From assembly GCA_947584825.1 (NCBI GenBank), contig CANPWR010000029.1, forward strand, positions 1-13,570: a DNA stretch of 13,570 nt. The letters are read 5' to 3'. The stretch comes from an uncultured Clostridia bacterium (GTDB taxonomy: Bacteria > Bacillota > Clostridia > Oscillospirales > Ruminococcaceae). Within the stretch, counting starts at the first letter, position 1, and each line of letters begins with the position of its first letter. This document shows positions 7,088 to 13,570 of the stretch, piece by piece. The position numbers were made by a program, and so were the translations under genes. The notes under the pieces were generated by a model. The model was not told the origin of the DNA and did no database searches. It was given only the letters and a program-made list of their open reading frames with translations.

Positions 7088-7375
7088 ATGAAGAAGTTTA
7101 TTGCAATGGGCTTAAGTCTTGTAGTTTGTGCTATGATGTTTGCAGGATGCAGTGACAATAAAAACAATGATGAGAAGGCTTCAAGCAACGACACTACAAC
7201 TTCAAGAGAAACAGAAACTACAACGACCACGACTGAAAGAGACACAGACAGTACTGATACTTCAAGAACAGATGATCTTGGAAGTGATACAGACGATTTA
7301 GGCGACGACATTAAGAAGGGCGTTGATGATGCAATGGACGGCGCTTCAGATGCAGTTTCTGATGTTGTAAGCTAA
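7088..7375 (+). CDS. Small Thr/Asp-rich lipoprotein
   Basis: The protein has 95 residues and no recognised domain. MKKF followed by a hydrophobic stretch leads to a lipobox ending FAGC, with C21 as the predicted lipidated cysteine, so the mature part would be 75 residues tethered outside the membrane. Residues 21-60 are low complexity (Asn, Ser, Thr, with a run of six Thr). The last 30 residues (DLGDDIKKGVDDAMDGASDAVSDVVS) could form an acidic amphipathic helix. The start is set by GGAGG at 7077-7081, 6 nt before the ATG; the reading frame is open further upstream but has no other good start. It follows lnt, whose product would acylate C21, and is preceded by the structured leader. A terminator closes the unit at 7423-7470. 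Function unknown. Confidence 0.85.
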   Translation: MKKFIAMGLSLVVCAMMFAGCSDNKNNDEKASSNDTTTSRETETTTTTTERDTDSTDTSRTDDLGSDTDDLGDDIKKGVDDAMDGASDAVSDVVS

Positions 7376-7422
7376 ATCTAAAGATACTCGTCACATATCA
7401 TTACAAACCCGTTTACCCCTTT

Positions 7423-7470
7423 AATTCGCAGCTTTAATGCAATGACGCTTAGAGTCTGCGAATTTTTTTT
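7423..7470 (+). terminator. Intrinsic terminator after the lipoprotein gene
   Basis: AATTCGCAG (7423-7431) and CTGCGAATT (7456-7464) form a 9-bp stem over a long loop that can fold further through AGC/GCT. It is followed directly by eight T residues. Confidence 0.8.
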
Positions 7471-7479
7471 GAAAAAGCC

Positions 7480-7508
7480 TTGAAATTTGGATTTTTTTGT
7501 GCTATACT
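7480..7508 (+). promoter_or_regulatory. secG: Strong sigma-A-type promoter of secG
   Basis: TTGAAA (7480-7485) and TATACT (7503-7508) are separated by exactly 17 nt, and the TG one base before the -10 makes it an extended -10 promoter. Transcription would start near 7515, 25 nt before the secG ATG. Confidence 0.85.
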
Positions 7509-7539
7509 TTATGCATTGACTTTATTGGAGGAAAAAATT

Positions 7540-7788
7540 ATGACTAAAGTTGAAATTATTAGCGGTATTTTACTGTTAATCTCGAGTATATTAATCATTC
7601 TTGTAGTTCTTGTTCAGGAAGGCAAAGATCAAGGAATGACTTCTGCAATAGGCGGAGGACAAAACGATTCTTTCTATTCGGGAAATATGGGAAACACTCG
7701 TGATGCAAAGCTTTCTAAGCTTACAAGGGTTTGTATGATAATCTTTTTTGTAGTAACGCTTGTTGTTAATTTCATAACTTACCGTTAA
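7540..7788 (+). CDS. secG: Preprotein translocase subunit SecG
   Basis: The protein has 82 residues and the SecG layout. Helix 1 is at about 5-25 (ending ILVVLVQEGKDQG), followed by a glycine-rich loop (SAIGGGQNDSFYSG) and helix 2 at about 61-80. SecG is the small accessory subunit of the SecYEG channel in the cytoplasmic membrane and assists SecA-driven export. The ATG at 7540 follows GGAGG at 7527-7531 with an 8-nt spacer. An upstream in-frame ATG overlapping the promoter is rejected because it lacks a ribosome binding site. The next gene is rnr, matching the secG-rnr order of many Firmicutes, although here a terminator stands between them. Confidence 0.95.
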   Translation: MTKVEIISGILLLISSILIILVVLVQEGKDQGMTSAIGGGQNDSFYSGNMGNTRDAKLSKLTRVCMIIFFVVTLVVNFITYR

Positions 7789-7800
7789 TAGTAAAGTTAT

Positions 7801-7832
7801 CCCCTGCGTAATAAAGTTGCGCAGGGTTTTTT
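7801..7832 (+). terminator. Intrinsic terminator after secG
   Basis: CCCTGCG (7802-7808) pairs with CGCAGGG (7820-7826), followed by six T residues. Transcription of rnr would need readthrough or a new start in 7831-7900. A weak TTCATA-17-TACAAT (7831-7859) is the only promoter candidate I see there. Confidence 0.88.
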
Positions 7833-7921
7833 CATACATAAAAAAGAGTTGTATACAATAGTAGTGTGAAGTCAAAAGGATAAAGACAGTTAATAAGCAA
7901 TTTTATGTCTTAGGAGAATAT

Positions 7922-10066
7922 ATGGGAAAGAAAAAACATAAGTCAAAATCAAAAAACGATAAACTAATTAAAGAATATACTGATAAAATTATTCGTGTGC
8001 TAAAGGAAAGCGATGGGCCTGTTTCTTACAGTAAGCTTACGAAAAGATGCGGAGAAAAGAATTTTAATTTTCAACTTTTTGCAATTTGTATGAAGCAGCT
8101 TAAAAAGAAAGATAGGGTCAGAAAAGTAGAAAATGGGTTTACTTTGACTGAAAAAGTAGCGCTTATAAAATGCGAGGTAGTTAGGCTCAAAAAGAAACAC
8201 GGTTTTGTTCGTGACTGTGAAACGAATGAAGAGTTTTTTGTTCCGGGCAGGTACCTTTTGGGTGCAATGCCAAGGGATATAGTTTTGGTGAGACCTTACA
8301 GGGGCAGAGGAGAGCTTGTCGAGGGCGAGATAGTTGAAATACAAAAGGAGAATTTTTCTAAATTTACGGGTGTTATCGTACTTGAAAACGGTGAATATAA
8401 AATAGAGCCCGATAAAATATCAAAATGCACACTGGAATTCAGTAATACGCTGGGAATAAAATACAAAGAAAATGATAAGGTTATAGCCGAAATAACCAAA
8501 CGCGGAAAAACCTACAAAGAACATAAATGCGAGCTTGTTTTAAACTTTGGAAGCTCACTTAAAGCATCATCGTGTGCAATGAGTATTCTTGATATAAACG
8601 GGGTCACACCGGTTTTTCCTGACGAGGTTATCAGTGAGGCTAAGATCGTTTCTGATGAAAGAAAGATAAAACTTGAAATTAAAAACCGTGTAGATTTAAG
8701 AGATATACCGATATTTACTATCGACAGTGCAGACACTAAAGATATAGACGACGCTATCTCTGTAGTTAAAACAAAAGACGGTTTCGAGCTGGGAGTTCAT
8801 ATTGCGGATGTCTCTCATTATGTAAAGGCTAAGTCTGAACTCGACAGAGAAGCTTTTGTCAGAGGAACAAGCGTTTATTATGCGAACAGGGTCGTTCCAA
8901 TGCTGCCAATGGAACTGTCAAACGGAATATGTTCTTTAAATCCGCAGGCTGACCGTCTGGCTTTTTCATGCATAATGAATATCGATAAAAACGGGGTCAC
9001 TCAAAGCTATAGATTTGTAAAATCAGTAATTCGTTCAAGGGTAAAGGGAGTATATACAGAAATCAACAAAATAATTTCAGGAGAGGCAGAAGAAGAAATC
9101 AGGGAAAAATATTCTGAGGTTATTGATACTATTCCTGTTATGTTAGAGCTTTTTGAGATTCTTGATAGGAACAAAAAAGCGAGAGGCTGTCCGAATATCG
9201 AAACCAGTGAAAGCAAGCTTATTATAAACGAAAAGGACGAGTGTATCGGTGTTGAGAAAAAGACAAGGGGTATAAGCGAAGAAATAATTGAGGACTTTAT
9301 GCTGGCGGCAAACGAGTGTGCTGCAAAATTCGGAACAGAGAATAATCTTCCGTTTGTATACCGTGTGCATGAAAATCCTCCTGAGAATAATATTGAACAT
9401 CTTTTTAAAGAACTTACAAAGCTGGATATTCCATTTAACTCAAACGGTGATGTTACGGCAGGATTTTTAAAGGATATTCTAGAGCAGACGAGGGAAACGC
9501 CTAAAGCCGTTGTAGTGAACACTCTTGTACTTAGAAGTATGGCAAAGGCGAAATATTCTGTTGAACCTATAGGACATTTTGGATTGGTCCTTGATAATTA
9601 TGCGCATTTTACATCTCCCATCAGACGCTATCCCGATTTAACTATTCACAGAATAATGAGCGACTATCTGGAAAATCCAAATCTGCCTGGGATAATGAAA
9701 AAATATAATAAGTTTTCGTATGCGTCTGCTGACAGGTCAACGACACAGGAACTTGTTGCGAAAACGGTAGAACGCGGTTGCGAGGACTGTTACAAAGCCG
9801 AATATTTAAGCGGACATATAGGGGAAGTATTTGACGGGGTTATAACATCTGTAACTGATTTTGGATTTTTTGTGGAGCTTCCTAATACCTGTGAGGGTTT
9901 AGTGAGAATCGAATCGCTTCCTAGCGGAGAGTATGATTATGACGGTTCGATGATCCTAAGAAATAACTTGACAGGTCAAAGCTTTAAGATGGGCGATTCT
10001 GTATCAGTTAAGGTTGTTAACACTAATGTAAGTTCCGGAAAAGTTGATTTTGAGTTGAGTGAATAA
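7922..10066 (+). CDS. rnr: Ribonuclease R
   Basis: The protein has 714 residues and the full RNase R order. A basic N-terminus (MGKKKHKSKSK) is followed by a winged-helix-like segment (about 18-80) and cold-shock beta-barrel domains (about 85-230). The RNB catalytic domain spans about 256-590 and an S1 domain about 635-712. The active-site aspartates are in FTIDSADTKDIDDA: D268, D274, D276 and D277, matching the four of E. coli RNase R. YYANRVVPMLP and HFTSPIRRYPDL are further RNB landmarks. The enzyme degrades structured RNA from 3' to 5' in the cytosol and takes part in rRNA quality control and trans-translation. The basic tail common at the C-terminus of other RNase Rs is absent, and the Lys-rich stretch is at the N-terminus instead. 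TAGGAG lies 5 nt before the ATG. In many relatives smpB follows; here a glycosidase gene does. Confidence 0.96.
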   Translation: MGKKKHKSKSKNDKLIKEYTDKIIRVLKESDGPVSYSKLTKRCGEKNFNFQLFAICMKQLKKKDRVRKVENGFTLTEKVALIKCEVVRLKKKHGFVRDCETNEEFFVPGRYLLGAMPRDIVLVRPYRGRGELVEGEIVEIQKENFSKFTGVIVLENGEYKIEPDKISKCTLEFSNTLGIKYKENDKVIAEITKRGKTYKEHKCELVLNFGSSLKASSCAMSILDINGVTPVFPDEVISEAKIVSDERKIKLEIKNRVDLRDIPIFTIDSADTKDIDDAISVVKTKDGFELGVHIADVSHYVKAKSELDREAFVRGTSVYYANRVVPMLPMELSNGICSLNPQADRLAFSCIMNIDKNGVTQSYRFVKSVIRSRVKGVYTEINKIISGEAEEEIREKYSEVIDTIPVMLELFEILDRNKKARGCPNIETSESKLIINEKDECIGVEKKTRGISEEIIEDFMLAANECAAKFGTENNLPFVYRVHENPPENNIEHLFKELTKLDIPFNSNGDVTAGFLKDILEQTRETPKAVVVNTLVLRSMAKAKYSVEPIGHFGLVLDNYAHFTSPIRRYPDLTIHRIMSDYLENPNLPGIMKKYNKFSYASADRSTTQELVAKTVERGCEDCYKAEYLSGHIGEVFDGVITSVTDFGFFVELPNTCEGLVRIESLPSGEYDYDGSMILRNNLTGQSFKMGDSVSVKVVNTNVSSGKVDFELSE

Positions 10067-10083
10067 AAATAGGAGTGGTTGTT

Positions 10084-11988
10084 TTGAAAAAACAACATCA
10101 GATTTCAGTAAAGGCATTTAAGGCTGAAGGCTTTATTGAAAAGTATCAACGGTTGGTAAATGGAACAGTTCTTCCATATCAGTACAGTGTGCTTAACGAT
10201 AAAGCTCCGAATACTGAAAAAAGCTATGTTATTAAAAATTTTATAAACGCAGGGAGATCTATTAATGGTGATACAAACCATGACGGTTTTTACGGAATGG
10301 TTTTTCAGGATAGCGACGCAGCAAAGTGGATAGAAGCTTCCGCTTACTCTTTGTCAAATTACCCTGACAAAGAGCTTGAGAAAACAGTTGATGAGCTTAT
10401 TGATATAATTTCAAATGCGCAGGAAAGCGACGGTTATTTAAACACTTATTATACAATCAAGGATAAGAAAAAACGCTGGACAAATCTGTTGGAGGGTCAC
10501 GAGCTGTATTGCAGCGGACATATGATGGAGGCGGCTTGTGCATACTATGAGACTACGGGAAAGGATAAGCTTCTCAATGTCATGCTGAAAAATGCTGAGC
10601 ATATATACAAGGTGTTCATTACTGACGGTCATGAGGGATACCCCGGACACCCGGAGGTTGAACTTGCGTTGCTGAAGCTTTACCGCACAACAGGCAATAA
10701 ACATTGCTTGGAGCTTGCTAAGCATTTTATAAATATTCGAGGTGTAGATTCTGATTACTATAAAAAAGAGAAAGAAAAGCGAAGTTGGACCGTCTGGGGA
10801 AACAATGCTGAGGATAATAATTATCAGCAAAGCGGTATGCCTGTCAGGGAAATGAGTGATGCAGTCGGTCATGCAGTAAGAGCAGTTTATTTGTATACCG
10901 GTATGGCAGATCTTGCGTCGTTAACTGGGGACAAGGAATTGTTTTCAGCCTGTCGCAGGCTGTGGGAAAGTATTACTCAAAGGCAAATGTATATAACAGG
11001 GGGAATCGGCTCAACAGTAATAGGAGAGTCGTTCAGCGTTGACTACGATTTGCCCAATGACACCGCTTATGCTGAAACCTGTGCGTCAATTGGTCTGATG
11101 TTTTTTGCTTCAAGAATGCTTGAAAACGATATTAACGGAGAATATGCTGACGTAATGGAACAGGCTTTTTATAATACGGTTCTTGCGGGAATGCAGCTTG
11201 ACGGAAAACGATTTTTCTATGTAAATCCTCTTGAAGTTATACCTGGCATTTCTGGAGTTTCTCCTACACATCGACATAATTTGTCTGTGCGTCCCAAATG
11301 GTATGCCTGCGCTTGCTGTCCTCCGAATGTTGCCAGACTGATTTCCTCAATTGCTATGTATGCCTACGGAGAAAACAGTAACACGGCATTTTGCCATATG
11401 TTTGCCTCAGGCAAGGTTTCATTTGAAAATGGTATGAAGATACATTGTAAAACGTCATATCCGTATGGTTTTCGTGTTACATATGAAATTCAAAACGGCG
11501 GAAAGCTTGCAATAAGAATTCCCCATTGGAGCAAAACATTCACATTAAGTGTCAACAAAAAGAGTAGTAATGTAAAACCGATAAAAGGTTATATTTATCT
11601 TGATGTTTCTGACGGAGACATTGTAGAATTATTACTTGACGATATGCCGAGATTTGTATATGCGTCTTCAAAAGTTCCTGAACTTACGGGACGTACTGCT
11701 CTTTGCAGAGGCCCGCTTGTTTATTGCTTTGAGGGAGTTGATAATAATGGTGATGTGTTATCTCTTTCTCTTAAAAGAAACGGAAGGGTAACTGTTTCAG
11801 ACGCTGATGATTTCTTAAACGGGGCGATCAAGCTTAGAGTTGAAGCGGTTTACACACAGCCAACAAATAAGCTATATTTAGATACACCACCTGTAGAAAA
11901 GCCTTGTACGGCAATTGCTGTACCTTATTATACTTGGGGAAACAGAGGAGAAAATCAGATGCGTGTGTGGATGAATGAAATTACTTGA
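10084..11988 (+). CDS. GH127 (DUF1680) beta-L-arabinofuranosidase-like glycosidase
   Basis: Translated from the TTG at 10084, which has AGGAG at 10071-10075 and an 8-nt spacer, the protein has 634 residues, typical for the family. The in-frame GTG at 10075 overlaps that site and is unlikely. No signal peptide is visible, so it should act in the cytosol. The N-terminal part is an (alpha/alpha)6 barrel, followed by beta-sandwich regions. Key residues match the Bifidobacterium HypBA1 pattern: acid/base E315 in VIGESF, zinc ligands E331 and C333 in YAETCASIG, and C411-C412 in ACCPPN, with C411 the cysteine nucleophile. HypBA1 releases L-arabinose from beta-1,2-linked arabinooligosaccharides of hydroxyproline-rich plant glycoproteins; other GH127 members have other substrates, so specificity here is inferred. 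Only 17 nt separate it from the rnr stop, so it is probably cotranscribed with RNase R, an unusual partner. A strong terminator follows. Confidence 0.9.
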   Translation: MKKQHQISVKAFKAEGFIEKYQRLVNGTVLPYQYSVLNDKAPNTEKSYVIKNFINAGRSINGDTNHDGFYGMVFQDSDAAKWIEASAYSLSNYPDKELEKTVDELIDIISNAQESDGYLNTYYTIKDKKKRWTNLLEGHELYCSGHMMEAACAYYETTGKDKLLNVMLKNAEHIYKVFITDGHEGYPGHPEVELALLKLYRTTGNKHCLELAKHFINIRGVDSDYYKKEKEKRSWTVWGNNAEDNNYQQSGMPVREMSDAVGHAVRAVYLYTGMADLASLTGDKELFSACRRLWESITQRQMYITGGIGSTVIGESFSVDYDLPNDTAYAETCASIGLMFFASRMLENDINGEYADVMEQAFYNTVLAGMQLDGKRFFYVNPLEVIPGISGVSPTHRHNLSVRPKWYACACCPPNVARLISSIAMYAYGENSNTAFCHMFASGKVSFENGMKIHCKTSYPYGFRVTYEIQNGGKLAIRIPHWSKTFTLSVNKKSSNVKPIKGYIYLDVSDGDIVELLLDDMPRFVYASSKVPELTGRTALCRGPLVYCFEGVDNNGDVLSLSLKRNGRVTVSDADDFLNGAIKLRVEAVYTQPTNKLYLDTPPVEKPCTAIAVPYYTWGNRGENQMRVWMNEIT

Positions 11989-11997
11989 TACAAAAAG

Positions 11998-12026
11998 AGC
12001 GTTCAGAATTTTTCTGAACGCTTTTG
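11998..12026. terminator. Bidirectional terminator after the GH127 gene
   Basis: AGCGTTCAGAA (11998-12008) and TTCTGAACGCT (12012-12022) are perfect 11-bp arms around a TTT loop. T-rich tails follow on both strands: CTTTTG on the + strand and CTTTTTG on the minus strand. Confidence 0.9.
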
Positions 12027-12112
12027 TGTTTATAACCGTTTTTCTTGTTTTTTTGTATCTTTGTAAACCTGACGTTTGTCAATGCTAAACTATAAAGCAA
12101 ATTTTATATAGT

Positions 12113-12165
12113 CGGCAGAGAATGCAGATTCACCGTTGCTCTTGCATCTAGGTACTAGTCTGCCG
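12113..12165. repeat. Compact three-way-junction inverted repeat, unidentified
   Basis: Outer arms CGGCAGA (12113-12119) and TCTGCCG (12159-12165) are perfectly complementary. Inside are two further arms. ATGCAGA (12122-12128) pairs with TCTTGCAT (12140-12147) with one bulged base, and CTAG (12148-12151) pairs with CTAG (12155-12158) over GTA. Only two bases are left unpaired at the junction. The fold is possible on either strand. It lies between two convergent genes, in a locally GC-richer patch with no coding potential. It could be a small RNA, a 3'-UTR element of the SH3b gene, or a mobile-element remnant. No promoter clearly assigned to it was found. Confidence 0.4.
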
Positions 12166-12201
12166 TTGTACGAAGTAAACACATATTACATAACTTCTAA
12201 A

Positions 12202-12226
12202 GGCAGAGAGCCATCGGCAGCTCGCC
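12202..12226 (-). terminator. Candidate 3' hairpin of the SH3b gene
   Basis: Immediately after the minus-strand stop codon, GGC plus GAGC pair with GCTC plus GCC, with a 3-nt bulge and an 8-nt loop. No proper T tract follows on the minus strand (TTTAGAAG), so termination activity is doubtful. It repeats the GGCAGAG heptamer found in the neighbouring three-way junction (12114-12120). Confidence 0.3.
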
Positions 12227-12228
12227 GG

Positions 12229-12861
12229 TTAGTTGTAATAGTATCCTCCGTCGTTGCTGTCGTTGCTGAAATTATTATTCTGATTATATTGCGCATAGCT
12301 TGTGTAAGTAGGCGTGCTTTCAGAGTAATCATTGTAATAACTGCTTGTTGAAGTGGATTCAGGAAGAGAGCCGGAGATATATCCGCTGTATACATATGCG
12401 TCGGTCGAGCCGTTGAATGAAATTCTGTACCAACCGTTTACATTTTCATAAACTGTAACTTCTCTTCCGGTTGCAAGTTCACCGATCTGTTTATAGCTTG
12501 AACCCGGTCCTGAACGGACATTTACACTTGAGCTTACGGTCATTACTGTACCTTGTTCGTTATCTGTATTGTTATTATCATCATATTCATTATCGTTATT
12601 TTCATTTTGTGATGAGTCGTCATTTTGGGATTTAACAGTGACAGGCTTTGTCGTAGTGTCGGTGTGAATTCCTAAATTTGAATCAGCAACAAGCATACTG
12701 CTTGCAGAACTGCCGCTGCCGGGTAGAATCGACTTTGTAAATATTACAATCACAATAATTATCAAAATAAACATTCCAACAAAAATAGCTAAACCTATAA
12801 GGTTGTTCTTTGAATTGTTGCTTTTTGAGTTGACGTTATTCTTTTTTTTACTGTCCTGCAT
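12229..12861 (-). CDS. Membrane-anchored SH3b domain protein
   Basis: The protein has 210 residues. A short Lys/Asn/Ser-rich cytoplasmic N-terminus (1-20) is followed by one membrane helix (about 21-42). An extracellular low-complexity linker (about 48-103, rich in Ser, Asn and Asp) leads to a bacterial SH3 domain (about 105-166) with the typical VNVRSGPGSSYKQIGEL and GWYRISFNG segments. A Tyr/Ser/Asn-rich tail ends in GGYYYN. Bacterial SH3 domains bind peptidoglycan or other wall polymers, so the product probably tethers the membrane to the wall or senses it (inference). No catalytic domain is present. AGGAG lies at 12872-12876, 10 nt before the ATG, and a consensus promoter stands about 80 nt upstream. 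It is a single gene, convergent with GH127 and divergent from PEPCK. Confidence 0.85.
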   Translation of the reverse strand: MQDSKKKNNVNSKSNNSKNNLIGLAIFVGMFILIIIVIVIFTKSILPGSGSSASSMLVADSNLGIHTDTTTKPVTVKSQNDDSSQNENNDNEYDDNNNTDNEQGTVMTVSSSVNVRSGPGSSYKQIGELATGREVTVYENVNGWYRISFNGSTDAYVYSGYISGSLPESTSTSSYYNDYSESTPTYTSYAQYNQNNNFSNDSNDGGYYYN

Positions 12862-12948
12862 TAAAATCGCACTCCTATAAATACATTATTACTCTATTAT
12901 ATGTTTGGCTTTTTTTAATAATAAAATTCATTAGTACAGTTATAATAT

Positions 12949-12977
12949 ATTATACGATATAAATGTATAAAAGTCAA
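12949..12977 (-). promoter_or_regulatory. Promoter of the SH3b gene
   Basis: On the minus strand TTGACT (12972-12977) and a perfect TATAAT (12949-12954) are 17 nt apart. Transcription would start near 12942, giving an 80-nt leader before the ATG at 12861. Confidence 0.8.
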
Positions 12978-13168
12978 ACTGAAATTACATATTATCGCAT
13001 ATATTATCATATTTAACAAAACTTAGTCTTAAAGCTTTAGGGTTATTTATTATTCTGCATAATGATGAATTTTTTGAACCTTTAAAAATCATTTTTAAAA
13101 GATATATTAGATTCTTATTAGTTCAATATAAAAAATATGAATAATTGTACAATAAATCTTGCAAAACA

Positions 13169-13186
13169 GTGTTAAATATTTAACAA
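13169..13186. promoter_or_regulatory. Rex-type operator upstream of PEPCK
   Basis: GTGTTAAATATTTAACAA agrees with the clostridial Rex consensus TTGTTAA-N4-TTAACAA at all informative positions but the first. Its inner 16 bases form a perfect palindrome. It ends 8 bp before the -35 box of the PEPCK promoter. Rex is the NADH/NAD+-sensing repressor of fermentation genes; binding here is predicted from the motif only. Confidence 0.6.
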
Positions 13187-13194
13187 TTCAACTA

Positions 13195-13223
13195 TTGACA
13201 ATATTATGGATTATTAGTATAAT
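13195..13223 (+). promoter_or_regulatory. Consensus promoter of PEPCK
   Basis: TTGACA (13195-13200) and TATAAT (13218-13223), both perfect hexamers, are separated by 17 nt. Transcription would start near 13230, about 54 nt before the ATG. The remainder of the 12862-13283 intergenic region is AT-rich and holds the divergent SH3b promoter and the Rex-type site. I see no gene in it. Confidence 0.9.
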
Positions 13224-13283
13224 GATATTTGTGGAAAGTTGGATTATTTCAACTATGATACCTATTTATGAGAGGAGAATATT

Positions 13284-13570
13284 ATGGCTAGTTTAACTAA
13301 AAACCCAAATGTTAATGCGTGGGTTGACGAAATGATTGCATTGACGAAGCCGGATAAGGTCGTTTGGATCGACGGCAGCGATGAGCAGCTTCAGTCTCTG
13401 AGAGATGAGGCTATATCAACAGGTGAAATGATTAAGCTTAATGAAGAAAAGCTTCCGGGCTGCTTATATCACAGAACTCTTCCCAATGACGTTGCAAGAG
13501 TTGAGGACAGAACATTTATCTGTACAAATACAAAAGAAGAAGCAGGACCAACAAATAACTGGTGCGACCC
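13284..13570 (+). CDS. pckG: Phosphoenolpyruvate carboxykinase (GTP), N-terminal fragment
   Basis: The first 95 complete codons are visible and the gene runs off the window end. NPNVNAWVDEMIALTKPDKVVWIDGS and later LPNDVARVEDRTFIC...EAGPTNNWCDP are hallmarks of the N-terminal domain of GTP-dependent PEPCK, distinct from the ATP-dependent type. The arginine in VARVE and the TNNW segment belong to the substrate-binding region. The cytosolic enzyme interconverts oxaloacetate and PEP with GTP/GDP. In carbohydrate-fermenting anaerobes it commonly runs towards oxaloacetate, feeding succinate or C4 metabolism (family knowledge; direction here is inferred). AGGAG at 13273-13277 precedes the ATG by 6 nt. 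A perfect promoter and a Rex-type palindrome upstream suggest strong, redox-controlled expression. Confidence 0.94.
   Translation, partial: MASLTKNPNVNAWVDEMIALTKPDKVVWIDGSDEQLQSLRDEAISTGEMIKLNEEKLPGCLYHRTLPNDVARVEDRTFICTNTKEEAGPTNNWCD

Noticed and set aside
6873..7091. 72-codon open frame in the lnt-lipoprotein gap
   Set aside because: It starts inside the 6863-6886 hairpin, has no ribosome binding site, overlaps the lipoprotein start out of frame, and has no protein-like composition. The structured leader explains the region better.
7849..7858. Perfect 10-bp palindrome TTGTATACAA before rnr
   Set aside because: Short AT-rich palindromes are expected by chance at this composition, and it matches no operator known to me. 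It may simply be part of a weak rnr promoter.
9007..9522. 171-codon open frame antisense to rnr
   Set aside because: It lies wholly within the RNB domain of RNase R on the opposite strand, and its Ser/Phe-rich translation is what the complement of coding sequence gives.
12054..12082. Minus-strand TTGACA with a GATACA 17 nt downstream, pointing at the GH127 terminator
   Set aside because: The -10 is poor, and any transcript would run only about 50 nt into a strong bidirectional terminator. A chance -35 match in AT-rich DNA is the simpler reading.
12113..12165. Hammerhead ribozyme or tRNA as an explanation for the three-way junction
   Set aside because: Neither strand has the CUGANGA and GAAA core of a hammerhead. 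There is no T-arm GGTTCGANNCC and no seven-base acceptor stem and cloverleaf of tRNA size.
12202..12228. Resemblance of GCTGCCGATGGC on the minus strand to the 3' end of a GEMM-I (cyclic di-GMP) riboswitch
   Set aside because: The rest of the aptamer, including the conserved GGCAAA and GACGCAAAGCC segments, is absent on both strands.

Overview
The window is an AT-rich stretch of a low-GC Gram-positive, probably a gut or rumen member of the Ruminococcaceae/Oscillospiraceae (inference). The signs are strong AGGAGG-type ribosome binding sites, Bacillus-like TTGACA/TATAAT promoters, rubrerythrin, a GTP-type PEP carboxykinase, a GH127 glycosidase, a Rex-like operator, and Asn/Ser/Thr-rich surface proteins. 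No mobile element, CRISPR array, tRNA or rRNA gene was recognised.

Layout. Positions 1-228 hold the 3' end of a sugar-isomerase-like gene, closed by a terminator. Next on the + strand are a small membrane protein that looks like a DUF3267 zincin-peptidase relative without its HExxH motif (347-922) and a membrane-anchored NodB polysaccharide deacetylase (1115-2197). A bidirectional terminator separates these from a minus-strand block read DUF1275/YoaK membrane protein -> cca -> rubrerythrin. The rubrerythrin gene has its own candidate promoter and a perfect inverted repeat in its leader. Divergent to this block is lnt (apolipoprotein N-acyltransferase). After lnt comes a roughly 390-nt gene-free stretch with several long-range complementary segments. 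It leads into a small lipoprotein gene, then secG (strong promoter, own terminator) and rnr (RNase R), with a GH127 beta-L-arabinofuranosidase-like gene only a few bases behind rnr. Past the next terminator lies a compact three-way-junction inverted-repeat element. A convergent minus-strand gene for a membrane-anchored SH3b protein follows. The window ends in the first 95 codons of PEP carboxykinase, preceded by a textbook promoter and a near-perfect Rex box.

How the genes relate. Most are housekeeping: tRNA CCA-end maintenance, RNA decay, protein export, lipoprotein acylation, and cell-wall or polysaccharide modification. Several act at the cell envelope: deacetylase, Lnt, lipoprotein, SecG and SH3b protein. 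Rubrerythrin (oxidative stress) and PEPCK with a Rex-like site (NADH/NAD+ redox) fit an anaerobic fermenter. The isomerase fragment and GH127 enzyme suggest plant-glycan sugar use, but they lie about 10 kb apart and no arabinose operon is visible.

The best candidates for something undescribed are the structured leader before the lipoprotein gene, the three-way-junction element at 12113-12165, and the apparently inactivated DUF3267 relative. I found no convincing new multi-gene system.
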